A DNA stretch of 64,000 nt from Curtobacterium sp. VKM Ac-1393 (GCF_015350995.1 NZ_JADKRW010000002.1:372001-436000), one strand, 5' to 3'. Positions 17,280-28,873 are shown, counted from the stretch's first letter. A program made the numbers and translations. The notes: generated by a model not told the origin, from the sequence alone.

Positions 17280-17330
17280 GTGAGCAGAAAAGGTCGAGTT
17301 CCGATGACGGACTCGACCTCTTCTGCTCAC
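17280..17330. repeat. GAGCAGA-type palindrome B3
   Basis: GTGAGCAGAAAAGGTCGAGT (17280-17299) pairs with ACTCGACCTCTTCTGCTCAC (17311-17330) with one mismatch. It shares outer arms with B1/B2 but has different inner arms. It lies between two minus-strand small genes and may terminate the upstream one. Confidence 0.85.
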
Positions 17331-17343
17331 GATCCGGAGCGCG

Positions 17344-17610
17344 TCACATCTGCGAACGCAGCACGCCCACCAGGATGTAGCCGATGATGCCGATGACGAT
17401 CGCGACGACCGACAGGATGATGCCGGCGAGGACCGTGCCACGGCTCCCCCCGCGCTTGCGTGCGAGGATCCCGAGTACGAGACCGACGATGCCGGCGACC
17501 ACGCCGATCAGGGCGATGAAGATGCCGCCGACGACGCCGACGATGCCGAGCACCAGGGAGACGACACCGAACGTGTTGGACTTCGCGGGCGTGTTTCCGG
17601 GGTTGGACAT
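17344..17610 (-). CDS. Small membrane protein, DUF4190-like
   Basis: An 88-residue protein with two or three hydrophobic segments (TFGVVSLVLGIVGVVGG, IALIGVVAGIVGLVLGILA, VLAGIILSVVAIVIGIIGYI) and a short basic loop ARKRGGSRG. Repeated small-residue helices and the A-R-K/R-G-x-G loop fit DUF4190 proteins of unknown function. The ATG at 17610 has AAGGAGCAC before it. Confidence 0.8.
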   Translation of the reverse strand: MSNPGNTPAKSNTFGVVSLVLGIVGVVGGIFIALIGVVAGIVGLVLGILARKRGGSRGTVLAGIILSVVAIVIGIIGYILVGVLRSQM

Positions 17611-17730
17611 GGAGTGCTCCTTCGATGAAGACGCCGATCCAGGCCGGGCAGCCGATCGTGAGCGTCGATCAAACGTTATCCGATCCACACCGGGAACGCT
17701 CAGCTTCCGAGCGCGAGTCTGTCCCCCGCC

Positions 17731-20124
<2,394 letters not shown>

Positions 20125-20198
20125 GTCGATCAGCGTACCGGCGCCTACCGACACCGACAAGGCGCCCCGGCACCGTGCGGTGGACGCGACCCACCACC

Positions 20199-20240
20199 GG
20201 ACGGGAGGCACGGGTCGAGCCCGCACCGCGCCTCCCGTCC
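20199..20240. repeat. CGGGAGGC palindrome A4
   Basis: GGACGGGAGGC (20199-20209) pairs with GCCTCCCGTCC (20230-20240) in the 257-bp gap between the NUDIX and UvrA-like genes. The flanks are rich in GCACCGTGCG-like motifs; nothing else was recognised in this gap. Confidence 0.85.
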
Positions 20241-20381
20241 GCACCGTGCGCGCCTTCTCACCCCGTGCGCGCTTCCGCGCACCGTGCAGCGGCACGAGCG
20301 CGCACCAGGCCACCAACCCGGCACCGACCGACGGACCCGGCACCGTGCGCGGGGCGCAGCGCCCCGACCCGCGCCCCTCGG

Positions 20382-20837
20382 TCAGACCTCGGCGAAGCGG
20401 CGGACCAGGTCCGGCAGCTCGGCCGGCTCGAAGTCCTCGTCGGTGGCGTCGAGCTCGTCGGCGGTCCACCAGCGCGACGCGAGGATGTCGACCCGCTCGT
20501 CGTCGGTCCACTCGGCGTCCGACAGTTCGAACCCGGGCGTGCGCACGACGTAGAACTCGCTGTGGCCACGGTCGTGGTCGGCGAGGTCCCAGTCGACGGT
20601 GAAGTCCCAGGACCACACCGGCTCGCCCGGGTCGTCGATGACGATGCCGGTCTCCTCGCGCAGCTCGCGGATCGCGGCGTCACGGTGGTCCTCGCCCGGG
20701 TCGACCCCACCGCCCGGCGTGATCCAGCGGTGGGCCCCGTCCGACGACGGCGAGTTCGTGTCCATCAGGAACACGCGACCCTCGGGGTCGAGCAGGATGA
20801 TCCGGGAGGTACGGCGCAGGCCGGGCTTGGCAGTCAC
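20382..20837 (-). CDS. NUDIX hydrolase
   Basis: A 151-residue NUDIX-fold protein. The box GGGVDPGEDHRDAAIRELREETGI (near 43-66) contains the complete G-x5-E-x7-R-E-x2-E-E-x-G pattern. The N-terminus reads RTSRIILLDPEGRVFLMD. It would hydrolyse a nucleoside diphosphate linked to another moiety; a house-cleaning or mutagen-clearing role is possible but the substrate is not visible. It follows an SDR by ten bases on the same strand. Confidence 0.92.
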   Translation of the reverse strand: MTAKPGLRRTSRIILLDPEGRVFLMDTNSPSSDGAHRWITPGGGVDPGEDHRDAAIRELREETGIVIDDPGEPVWSWDFTVDWDLADHDRGHSEFYVVRTPGFELSDAEWTDDERVDILASRWWTADELDATDEDFEPAELPDLVRRFAEV

Positions 20838-20847
20838 CCGCCCGACG

Positions 20848-21609
20848 CTAGCCGACGAAGCCGCTGACGTCGCCGACGAGCTTGGTGTGGTCGGCGGGGA
20901 TCGGCTCGATCGCGGCCAGGGCGATCTCGGCGGCGAACTCCGACACGCTGTAGAGCTTGCCGACCTCTTGCCGACGACCCTCGATCGCGCCGGGGTTCAG
21001 GCGGTTCAGCAGGGTGGCGGTGATCGTGCCCTCGATCATGTCGCCGGAGACGACGACGAACTCGATGCCGGCGGCCTCGAGCTGCGGGATCAGCTCACGC
21101 AGGGCGAGTTCACCAGCACGCTTGCTCTTGGCGACGGGGACGTACTCGTCCATCGTCTCGGCGGTCTCGACGAAGTGCGCCTGGTGGCTCGTGACGAACA
21201 CGACACGGGAGCCCGCGGGCATGTGCGGCACGGCGGTCTGGAGCATGTCGATCTGGGCGTCGCGGTTCAGGCGGAGCGCGTAGTCCTCGCCCAGGCCCGA
21301 CTCCATGCCACCCGAGGCGTTCAGCACGAGCAGGTCGATGCCGCCCCACTCCCCCACGACGGTGTCGACGAGCGCCTGCACGGACCCGTGGTCGGTCAGG
21401 TCGGCGCCGATCGCCAGAGCGGATCCACCGGCCGCGACGACCTTCTCGGCGATCTGCTCGGCGCGCTTGGCCTTGTTGCGGTAGTTCACGACGACCTTGG
21501 CCCCGGCCTCGGCCAGGTACCCGACGGTGTCGGCGCCGATGCCGCGCGACGAGCCGGTGACGACGGCGCGCGTGTCGGTGAGGGATCCGGGGGCGAGGGG
21601 GTTGCTCAC
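20848..21609 (-). CDS. SDR-family oxidoreductase
   Basis: A 253-residue short-chain dehydrogenase. It has TGSSRGIGADTVGYLAEAGA for cofactor binding, NYRNK suggesting NADP preference, VLNASGG instead of the usual NNAG, and SHQAHFVETAETMDEYVPVAKSKRA containing the Tyr/Lys pair (Y-x3-K shifted: YVPVAK). The altered NNAG and active-site spacing mean substrate and even activity are uncertain. The start is a GTG at 21609 with GGAGAA upstream. Confidence 0.85.
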   Translation of the reverse strand: MSNPLAPGSLTDTRAVVTGSSRGIGADTVGYLAEAGAKVVVNYRNKAKRAEQIAEKVVAAGGSALAIGADLTDHGSVQALVDTVVGEWGGIDLLVLNASGGMESGLGEDYALRLNRDAQIDMLQTAVPHMPAGSRVVFVTSHQAHFVETAETMDEYVPVAKSKRAGELALRELIPQLEAAGIEFVVVSGDMIEGTITATLLNRLNPGAIEGRRQEVGKLYSVSEFAAEIALAAIEPIPADHTKLVGDVSGFVG

Positions 21610-21763
21610 AGTCGTGTTCTCCAGGTCTGGTTCCGGCCGGTCGGGCGCACCGAGCCTACCAATCGGCTGGGTGGCCGTCGGACCCTCCTGATATGTTGAA
21701 CGGAGTTGTACCGGCCGTCGCGACGCAGCGATCCGCCGCTCGCGACCAAGGGAGGGAGATCGC

Positions 21764-22237
21764 GTGAACGGAATCGATTGGATCCAGAGCATCGTCTGGA
21801 TCGGACTCGTGCTCTTGCTGGGTGTGGTCGAGATCTTCACCCTCGACTTCATCTTCATCATGCTCGCGGCCGGCGCCGCCGGCGGCCTGGTCGCGGCCCT
21901 GCTCGGCGCACCGTGGTGGCTGTCCGCCATCGTCTCCGCGGTGTTCGCCCTGGTGCTGCTGTCGCTCGTCCGACCGCGCCTCCTGCTCATGCTCGGCCGG
22001 GGTGCCGACCCGCACCGCACCAACGTCGACGGGCTCATCGGGCTCCCCGGCACGGTCGCGGTCGCGTTCACGACCTCTGCTCCCGGCCAGGTCCGCCTGG
22101 CAAACGGCGAGACCTGGAGCGCACGGTTCGCCGTGGGCGCCATCGACCGCACACCGCCACTCGGCACCCCCGTGGTCGTCGAGTCGATCGAGGGGTCGAC
22201 CGCGGTCGTGCGCCTCGCAGAAAGGGCCACCTCGTGA
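21764..22237 (+). CDS. NfeD-family membrane protein
   Basis: A 157-residue membrane protein with three N-terminal hydrophobic segments up to about residue 68 and a C-terminal OB-fold-like domain (LIGLPGTVAVAFTTSAPGQVRLANGETW). This short-form NfeD is regularly paired with an SPFH protein, as here: the next gene starts inside its stop codon. The GTG start at 21764 has GGAGGGAGAT before it. The pair is thought to act at membrane microdomains. Confidence 0.9.
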   Translation: MNGIDWIQSIVWIGLVLLLGVVEIFTLDFIFIMLAAGAAGGLVAALLGAPWWLSAIVSAVFALVLLSLVRPRLLLMLGRGADPHRTNVDGLIGLPGTVAVAFTTSAPGQVRLANGETWSARFAVGAIDRTPPLGTPVVVESIEGSTAVVRLAERATS

Positions 22238-23463
22238 CCAGCATCTCCCCGGGGACGATCGCGCTGCTCGTGCTCATCCTCGTCGTCGTCATCTTCGTGA
22301 TCGTCGTCCTGGCCAAGGCGATCCGCATCGTGCCGCAGGCCACCGCGGGCGTCGTGGAGCGCCTCGGCAAGTACCACAAGACACTCGCGCCCGGCCTGAA
22401 CCTGCTCGTGCCGTTCATCGACCGCCTGCGGCCGCTGCTCGACATGCGTGAACAGGTCGTGTCGTTCCCGCCCCAGCCCGTGATCACCGAGGACAACCTC
22501 GTGGTCTCCATCGACACGGTGGTCTACTTCCAGGTCACCGACGCCCGTGCGGCGACCTACGAGATCGCGAACTACCTCGGTGCGGTCGAGCAGCTCACGA
22601 CCACCACGCTCCGCAACGTGGTCGGTGGCCTCAACCTCGAAGAGGCGCTGACCAGCCGCGACAACATCAACGGTCAGCTCCGCGTCGTGCTCGACGAAGC
22701 GACCGGCAAGTGGGGCATCCGCGTCGGCCGTGTCGAGCTCAAGGCCATCGAGCCGCCCGTGTCCATCCAGGACGCCATGGAGCAGCAGCTGCGTGCCGAG
22801 CGGAGCCGTCGTGCCGCGATCCTGCAGGCCGAGGGCACCAAGCAGTCCCAGATCCTCGAGGCCGAGGGGCAGCGGCAGGCCGCCATCCTCGCGGCCGAGG
22901 GTGACGCCAAGGCCCAGGTGCTCCGTGCCGAGGGTGAAGCGTCCGCGATCGCCACGGTCTTCGAGGCCATCCACACCGGTGATCCGGACGACAAGCTCCT
23001 CTCGTACCAGTACCTGCAGATGCTCCCGAAGATCGCCGAGGGCACGGCGAACAAGCTCTGGATGATCCCGAGCGAGTTCACCGAGGCGCTGTCCGGCATC
23101 GCGAAGGGCTTCTCCGGCGGACGGAGCGGCAGCGGCCCGGTCGCCGGCGCCGGCTCGGGCGGCGACTTCCTCTCCCGCATCTCCAAGCTCGCGAACGAGA
23201 GCCTTGCGAACACCGCGGCCGCCGGGTCGGCCGAAACGACGATGCCGCGTGCGGATGCCACCGCCGCGGACATCGTCCCCGAGTCCGACCTCGACGCACG
23301 ACTGGCCGAGTCGAACCGGAGCGTCGACGCGCACCTCGCAGCCGCCGACGACGCGACCGCCGAGAAGGTCGACGACGCACCGGCCCCGCAGGGCGACGCC
23401 GCGCAGCACCCGAACGACGAAGCGTCGGGGCACCGCACGAGCGACGGCTCCGGACGACGCTGA
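22234..23463 (+). CDS. SPFH/stomatin-like membrane protein (slipin)
   Basis: A 409-residue protein with one N-terminal membrane helix (9-28) and an SPFH domain (RIVPQATAGVVERLGKYHKT to about 200). A coiled, Ala/Glu-rich segment with repeats of AEG (QAEGTKQSQILEAEGQRQAA) drives oligomerisation. The tail after residue 310 is low-complexity, acidic and probably disordered. The GTG start overlaps the NfeD stop by four bases. It would form membrane scaffolds with NfeD. Confidence 0.92.
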   Translation: MTSISPGTIALLVLILVVVIFVIVVLAKAIRIVPQATAGVVERLGKYHKTLAPGLNLLVPFIDRLRPLLDMREQVVSFPPQPVITEDNLVVSIDTVVYFQVTDARAATYEIANYLGAVEQLTTTTLRNVVGGLNLEEALTSRDNINGQLRVVLDEATGKWGIRVGRVELKAIEPPVSIQDAMEQQLRAERSRRAAILQAEGTKQSQILEAEGQRQAAILAAEGDAKAQVLRAEGEASAIATVFEAIHTGDPDDKLLSYQYLQMLPKIAEGTANKLWMIPSEFTEALSGIAKGFSGGRSGSGPVAGAGSGGDFLSRISKLANESLANTAAAGSAETTMPRADATAADIVPESDLDARLAESNRSVDAHLAAADDATAEKVDDAPAPQGDAAQHPNDEASGHRTSDGSGRR

Positions 23464-23473
23464 CCCGCATCAC

Positions 23474-23525
23474 CACGAACGACGATGCCCGCCCCGGGGA
23501 ACCGGGGCGGGCATCGTCGTTCGTG
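23474..23525. terminator. Strong bidirectional terminator
   Basis: A perfect 24-bp stem (23474-23497 with 23502-23525) closed by a GGAA tetraloop, between the convergent slipin and rbpA genes. Confidence 0.88.
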
Positions 23526-23535
23526 TCAGGTGGTG

Positions 23536-23886
23536 TCAGGCGCCGCGCCGCGCGCGCAGGACCTGCAGGCGCTCCTCGAGGAGTTCCTCGAGCTCTTCGC
23601 GCGAACGGCGCTCGAGCAGCATGTCCCAGTGGGTGCGAGGAGCCTTGACGTCCTCTGCGGCGACCTCGACGGGGATGCCGTCGTCGCCGAGCAGTCGGCC
23701 TTCGCGGCCCGAGCGTGGCTCCGACCAGGTCTGGGGCACGTCTGCGTCTGCGGAGAAGACGATGTCGAAGGTCTCCCCCGAATCGGTCTGGTAGACCGCA
23801 CGCTTGCGGTCCGAGAGCTCGACGCCCTCTTCGCTCTGGAGGCTCTGACTCCCGAGCCGCATGCCGCGGAGACTCCGATCAGCCAT
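23536..23886 (-). CDS. rbpA: RNA polymerase-binding protein RbpA
   Basis: Actinobacterial general transcription activator that binds the principal sigma factor and RNA polymerase to stabilise open complexes. The 116-residue protein starts MADRSLRGMRLGSQSLQSEE. It contains the core domain CDCG-less type typical of many non-mycobacterial forms (YQTDSGETFDIVFSADADVP) and a C-terminal sigma-interaction helix (THWDMLLERRSREELEELLE). AGGAGCAC precedes the ATG at 23886. Its neighbour is lnt, as in mycobacteria. Confidence 0.93.
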   Translation of the reverse strand: MADRSLRGMRLGSQSLQSEEGVELSDRKRAVYQTDSGETFDIVFSADADVPQTWSEPRSGREGRLLGDDGIPVEVAAEDVKAPRTHWDMLLERRSREELEELLEERLQVLRARRGA

Positions 23887-24006
23887 GTGTGTGCTCCTCT
23901 CGCTCGTCTGCCCTCCACAACACTGTCCCACGTGCCACCGTTCCCGGTTGGGCGCATTCACAGTCCGTTCCCAGTGCACGACCCCGGCGCACAGGAACGG
24001 TGGCGC

Positions 24007-25599
24007 TCACGAGCGGCGGCGACGCCCCCACGGGGCGCACGCGAGCAGCACGAGCAGCCCACCGAGTGACAGGAACAGGACGATCGACCCCGAGGCGAGC
24101 GACGCCGGGGTCGTCGAGGTGCCGAGCGGGACATCGGTCACCATCGAGGTCGCCGTGTACTCGGGCACCCGGTCGATCGTGCGCCCTGACGGATCGATGA
24201 CCTGCGATGCCCCGACGGTCGAGATGTTCACGAGCGACCGACCGGTCTCGACCGCTCGCATCCGTGCGATCTCGAGCTGCTGCAGGTTCTCGTCGGTGCC
24301 GGAGAAGTCCGCGTTGTTCGTCTGCGCGAGGATGACCTGCGCTCCCCCGCGGACCATGTCGCGGGTCAGCCCGTCGTCGACGATGTCGAAGCAGATCGCG
24401 ATGCCGGCCTTGATCCCCGCCACCGGCAGCACGTTCGGCTTCGTCCCCGGGGTGTAGTCGCGCTGCAGCAGGCCGATCAGCGACGGAGCGAGCTTCGAGA
24501 AGAACCACCGGTCCGGCACGTACTCGCCGAAGGGCACCGGTCGCTTCTTGTCGTAGGACGACTGCCACCCGTCGGCGGTCCACACGAACGAGGTGTTGTG
24601 CAGCACCCCGGACGGGGTCTGCGTGATCGCCCCGGCGACGAGTGGTGCGTCGACCGAGTCGACGACGGCGTCGAGTGACGACGCGATCACCGGCTGCTGC
24701 CGCGGGTCGAACTCCGCCGAGGCCTCGGGCCAGACCACCAGGTCGACGTCCTTCGCCTCGACGTCGGTGGCGGCGACCTGCGACGCCAGGACGTCACCCG
24801 GAGCGGCCCGGTCGAAGTACCCGGCCGGTCCGTTGCCCTGCACCGACTCGACGCGGATCGTGCCCGACGTCGCGGTCGGCCACGCCGGGACCGCCAGCAC
24901 GGCGGCGACGAGCAGGCCGGCGGTCGCCACCCGCATCGGCAGCCGCATGGTCGCGCCCGGTGTCCGGGGTGACACGAGGGCGAGTGACACGACGACCGCG
25001 ACGCAGTACACAACGACGAACGTCACGCCGAGCACCCCGACGTACGCGGCCAGGTGGGTGAACGGCCCCTGCGACTGCGACAGGCCGACCCGCCCCCAGG
25101 CGAAGCCGCCGTACGGCCAGCTCCCCGAGAACCACTCGCGTCCGGTCCACAGTGCGGCGACCACGGCCGGGAGGCCCCACACGCGCCCGGCGGTCGAGGG
25201 CACCACGCGCGCCACCCACCGGTACGCGAGGGCGATGGCCACGCTGCCCAGGGCGAAGAACGCGGCCTCCAACAACGCGAGTGCGAACCACGGGACCGGG
25301 CCCAGGTAGCGCCCGGCCCACGAGATGGCCGGGATCCAGAACGCGGCGCCGGCCAGGTAGCCCAACCACGCGGCCCGGCGGGCGCGCTGACCCATCGCCG
25401 CGAGCAGCATGCAGGCGAGCGCGGGGTAGGCCAGGAACCACCAGCCCGGCGCGGGGAACGCGAGCGCGAAGAGCACCCCGCCGATGACGGCCAGGGGCAG
25501 CGCCGTGCCCAGCGGCAGCGCGGCGAACGGGCCGTCCGCGACCGCACCGCGGCCAAGGCGCGCGGGCACCCCGCGCACACCGGTCTCCGGAACCCGCAC
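24007..25599 (-). CDS. lnt: Apolipoprotein N-acyltransferase
   Basis: Adds the third acyl chain to lipoproteins in the membrane. The 530-residue protein has about seven membrane segments over residues 30-250 and a nitrilase-like domain. The catalytic triad positions are Glu (VVWPEAS), Lys (DKKRPVPFGEYVP) and Cys (GIAICFDIV). The polyprenol-phosphate mannosyltransferase domain fused to the mycobacterial counterpart is absent. The GTG start at 25599 lies within a CGGGAGGC half-repeat whose GGGAGG sits four bases upstream and can serve as ribosome site. The helY stop is 11 bases upstream. Confidence 0.93.
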   Translation of the reverse strand: MRVPETGVRGVPARLGRGAVADGPFAALPLGTALPLAVIGGVLFALAFPAPGWWFLAYPALACMLLAAMGQRARRAAWLGYLAGAAFWIPAISWAGRYLGPVPWFALALLEAAFFALGSVAIALAYRWVARVVPSTAGRVWGLPAVVAALWTGREWFSGSWPYGGFAWGRVGLSQSQGPFTHLAAYVGVLGVTFVVVYCVAVVVSLALVSPRTPGATMRLPMRVATAGLLVAAVLAVPAWPTATSGTIRVESVQGNGPAGYFDRAAPGDVLASQVAATDVEAKDVDLVVWPEASAEFDPRQQPVIASSLDAVVDSVDAPLVAGAITQTPSGVLHNTSFVWTADGWQSSYDKKRPVPFGEYVPDRWFFSKLAPSLIGLLQRDYTPGTKPNVLPVAGIKAGIAICFDIVDDGLTRDMVRGGAQVILAQTNNADFSGTDENLQQLEIARMRAVETGRSLVNISTVGASQVIDPSGRTIDRVPEYTATSMVTDVPLGTSTTPASLASGSIVLFLSLGGLLVLLACAPWGRRRRS

Positions 25600-25612
25600 C
25601 GTGCCTCCCGTC
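25595..25612. repeat. CGGGAGGC half-element A5 at the helY/lnt junction
   Basis: CGCACCGTGCCTCCCGTC reads, on the minus strand, as the helY stop region, GGGAGG and the lnt GTG start. One arm of the repeat family therefore appears to supply a Shine-Dalgarno sequence. Confidence 0.6.
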
Positions 25613-28055
25613 AGACCGCTGCGTAGGCGACGATGCCGCGGCGCACCGCGTCGGTCGCGCGTCGAGCGGTCTGGGCGAGGTCGTCGTCACCGGCGTTCCG
25701 GATCTGGTCGAGCAGGTCGATGACCTGCTTCGACCAGCGCACGAAGTCGCCGGCGGGCAGGTCGAGCGTCCGCAGGACGTCGTCGAGAGCCGAGCCGGAT
25801 GCCCAGCGGAACATGCCGACCGCCATCGCCGGGGTCGGCGGCAACGAGCCGGCCAGGCGGGCATCGCGCTCGATGTCGTCGAGGCGCGACCAGATGGTCA
25901 GGGTCTCGTCGAGCGCCGGGCGGAAGGCGCCACGCGGCAGCGCGTGCTCGGTGCCGGGGGCGTCGTCGCGACGGGGCTGGTAGATGATCGTGGCGGCCAT
26001 CGCCGCGAGCTGCGCCGGAGTGAGGTCCTTCCACACACCGGCCTCGAGACACTCGGCGACGAGCAGGTCGCGGTCCCCGTAGATGCGCTGCAGACGACGG
26101 CCGCCCGCGGCGACGGTGGCCTCGCCGTTGCCGGCGTCGACCAGGTACCCGAGCTGCAGGAGCACGTCGGTCACCCGGTCGAACGTCGTCGCGACGGCGC
26201 CGGTACGGGACCGGATCTGCTGGAGCAGCTTGTCGTTGACGCGCTTGAGCTTCCACCAGCGCTCCGCCCAGCGGGCATGCGCCTCGCGATCAGGGCAGGC
26301 GTGGCAGGGGTGCCGCTGCATCTGGCGACGGACCGCCGTGATCGCGGCCTGCCGTTCCTGACGTGCACCGTGCGATGCCTCACGCCCGCCGGGGACGTTC
26401 GTCCGCTCGAGGTCGGACAGCTCGCGGCGGAGCGTCGAGTACTCGGTGAAGTCGCCGAGGTGGCACTGCATCGCCTCGCGGTAGCCCTCGAGCGATTCCT
26501 GCTGCGAGCGGACCTTGCGGGCGAGGTCCACGACCGAACGGTCGGCTTGGAACTGGGCGAACGAGGTCTCGAGCACCTCGCGCGTGCGCTGCCGACCGAA
26601 CTGGTCGATGAGGTTGACGGCCATGTTGTACGTCGGCTTGAACGACGAGTTCAGCGGGTACGTGCGACGGCTGGCGAGCGACGCGACGGCCTGGGGGTCG
26701 AGCCCGTCGGTCCACTGGATGACCGAGTGCCCCTCGACGTCGATGCCACGGCGCCCGGCACGACCGGTCAGCTGCGTGTACTCCCCCGGGGTGATCGGGA
26801 CACGGGCCTCGCCGTTGAACTTCTCGAGCTTCTCGAGCACGACCGTGCGGGCCGGCATGTTCACGCCGAGCGCCAGGGTCTCGGTCGCGAACACGACCTT
26901 GAGCAGCTTGCGCTGGAAGAGGTTCTCGACGACCTCCTTGAACGCGGGGAGCATGCCGGCGTGGTGCGCTGCGACACCGCGCTCGAGTCCTTCGAGGAAC
27001 TCCCAGTAGCCGAGGACGGCGAGGTCCTCGTCCGGCAGCGTGCGGCAGTGGTACTCGGCGGTCTCGCGGATCTCGTTGCGCTCCGGCACCGTGGTGAGCG
27101 ACAGCCCGGACCGCAGGACGTTCCGGACTCCCTGGTCGCACCCGGCACGGCTGAACACGAAGAAGATCGCGGGCAGCAGCATCCGCTCGTCGAGCATGTG
27201 CGCGATGCGTTCGCGGTGCAGTTTCTCGGTGCGCGGACCCCGGCGGTCGTGGTAGCCCCCACGCCCTCGTCCGCCACGGTGGCCGCCGCCGTGCCGTTCG
27301 CTGCGCGAGGCACCGCCGACCATGCGGAGCAGTTCCGGGTTGACGCGGTTCGTCGCCGCCGCACCGCTGGAGTCGAACAGGTCGACCATCTTCGAGCCGA
27401 CCAGGACGTGCTGCTCGAGCGGGACCGGGCGGTCCTCGGACACGATGACGTCGGTGTCCCCGCGGACCGCCTGCAGCCAGTCGCCGAACTCCTCCGCGTT
27501 GGAGACCGTGGCGCTGAGGGAGACCAGACGGACCTCGGTCGGCAGGTGCAGGATCACTTCTTCCCACACGGCACCGCGGAACCGGTCGGCGAGGTAGTGG
27601 ACCTCGTCGAGGACGACCCAGGCGAGGTCGTCGAGCAGGTCGGAGTCGGCGTAGATCATGTTCCGCAGGACCTCGGTCGTCATGACGACGACCCGCGCCC
27701 GCGGGTTCACGTTGGTGTCACCGGTGAGCAGCCCCACCTCGGACTCGCCGTAGACCTCGACCAGCTCGGCGTACTTCTGGTTGCTCAGGGCCTTCATCGG
27801 CGTCGTGTAGAACACCTTCGCCGTCGGCTGCCGCATCGCGAGCCAGATCGCGAACTCGGCGATGATCGTCTTGCCCGCGCCGGTCGGGGCGGCGACGAGC
27901 ACGCTGCGGCCCTGGTCCAACGCGTCGCACGCGGCGAACTGGAACGGGTCGAGGTCGAAGCGCAGGTCGGCGCGGAACAGCTCCAGGTTGCGGGAGCGGT
28001 TCCGGACCTTGGCGGCGGCGAAGCGCTCGGCCGCACTGAGGTCCGCGCCGCTCAC
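25611..28055 (-). CDS. helY: Ski2/Mtr4-like DEAD/DEAH-box helicase
   Basis: ATP-dependent superfamily 2 helicase of 814 residues. Walker A is APTGAGKT (about 56-63) and motif II is DEVH (VVLDEVHYLADRFRG), with SAT as LSATVSN. The helicase C domain has TLALGVNMPARTVVLE and QLTGRAGRRGIDVEG, typical of Ski2-like RNA helicases. The C-terminal third resembles the DSHCT region. A Gly/Arg/His-rich insertion (GGGHRGGRGRGGYHDRRG) lies between the two domains. The GTG start overlaps the tatC stop by four bases; the tatC-helY order is conserved in actinobacteria. Confidence 0.93.
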   Translation of the reverse strand: MSGADLSAAERFAAAKVRNRSRNLELFRADLRFDLDPFQFAACDALDQGRSVLVAAPTGAGKTIIAEFAIWLAMRQPTAKVFYTTPMKALSNQKYAELVEVYGESEVGLLTGDTNVNPRARVVVMTTEVLRNMIYADSDLLDDLAWVVLDEVHYLADRFRGAVWEEVILHLPTEVRLVSLSATVSNAEEFGDWLQAVRGDTDVIVSEDRPVPLEQHVLVGSKMVDLFDSSGAAATNRVNPELLRMVGGASRSERHGGGHRGGRGRGGYHDRRGPRTEKLHRERIAHMLDERMLLPAIFFVFSRAGCDQGVRNVLRSGLSLTTVPERNEIRETAEYHCRTLPDEDLAVLGYWEFLEGLERGVAAHHAGMLPAFKEVVENLFQRKLLKVVFATETLALGVNMPARTVVLEKLEKFNGEARVPITPGEYTQLTGRAGRRGIDVEGHSVIQWTDGLDPQAVASLASRRTYPLNSSFKPTYNMAVNLIDQFGRQRTREVLETSFAQFQADRSVVDLARKVRSQQESLEGYREAMQCHLGDFTEYSTLRRELSDLERTNVPGGREASHGARQERQAAITAVRRQMQRHPCHACPDREAHARWAERWWKLKRVNDKLLQQIRSRTGAVATTFDRVTDVLLQLGYLVDAGNGEATVAAGGRRLQRIYGDRDLLVAECLEAGVWKDLTPAQLAAMAATIIYQPRRDDAPGTEHALPRGAFRPALDETLTIWSRLDDIERDARLAGSLPPTPAMAVGMFRWASGSALDDVLRTLDLPAGDFVRWSKQVIDLLDQIRNAGDDDLAQTARRATDAVRRGIVAYAAV

Positions 28056-28873
28056 AGGCCGTACTCTTCGTCGAGTTTGGCCTGTTTCTTCGCCAGCCGG
28101 CGGTCGTGGAACCAGGCCACGATGCAGGCAGCGATGTAGAGCACCACCATCGGGACGGCCAGCAGGAACATCGAGATGACGTCGGCGCTCGGGGTGACGA
28201 TCGCGCAGAACACTAGGATGCACACGATCGCGACGCGCCACGACTTGATGATCGCTGCGGCCGACAGGACCCCGACGAAGTTCAGCAGCACGATGAAGAC
28301 CGGCAGCACGAACGCGATGCCGACGGCGACGATGAGCTTGATGACGAAGTCGTAGTACGCCTTGGCGTCGACGATCGAGGTGTCCTGGCTCGACACGAAA
28401 CTGCCGAGGATGCCCACCACGTGCGGCAGGATGTACCACCCGAAGTAGCACCCGGCGAAGAACAGCGGGATCGCCGTGCCCAGGAAGCCCCACACGTACT
28501 GCTTCTCACGCCGCACCAGGGCGGGCACGATGAACGCCCAGATCTGGTAGAGCCAGACCGGGCTGGCGATGACGATGCCGATCGTGATCGCGATCTGCAG
28601 CTTGAGGTCGAACGCCCCCGTGATCATCGGGAAGTTCAGCTCGGCCGTGTGCCCGCCGACCTTCGCGAGCTCCGCAACCGGAGCGCGGAGCGAGTCCAGC
28701 ACGAACGGGGTGAGGAACCACCCACCGACCGCGGCGACGACGACGGCGATGACTGCGCGGAAGAGGCGGTTGCGCAGCTCGATGAGGTGCTGCCCGAGCG
28801 ACATGCGGCCTTCGGCGTCGCCGTCACGGCGCCCCTGCCGCCTCGCTCGCCCGCGCGCGGTCGTCGAAGCCAT
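28052..28873 (-). CDS. tatC: Sec-independent protein translocase subunit TatC
   Basis: Membrane receptor of the twin-arginine export pathway. The 273-residue protein has six membrane helices. It carries the conserved cytosolic start MSLGQHLIELRNRLFRAVIA, then SPVWLYQIWAFIVPALVRREK and the periplasmic loop with FVLPVFIVLLNFVGV. The N-terminal 23 residues are basic. TatA is usually encoded just upstream; here the 80 bases between pafC and tatC have no room for it. Confidence 0.95.
   Translation of the reverse strand: MASTTARGRARRQGRRDGDAEGRMSLGQHLIELRNRLFRAVIAVVVAAVGGWFLTPFVLDSLRAPVAELAKVGGHTAELNFPMITGAFDLKLQIAITIGIVIASPVWLYQIWAFIVPALVRREKQYVWGFLGTAIPLFFAGCYFGWYILPHVVGILGSFVSSQDTSIVDAKAYYDFVIKLIVAVGIAFVLPVFIVLLNFVGVLSAAAIIKSWRVAIVCILVFCAIVTPSADVISMFLLAVPMVVLYIAACIVAWFHDRRLAKKQAKLDEEYGL

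Noticed and set aside
20848-23433. An 860-codon minus-strand frame covering the slipin/NfeD region and the SDR
   Set aside because: Only the last 253 codons encode a real SDR. The rest is antisense to nfeD and the SPFH gene, which carry clear domains.
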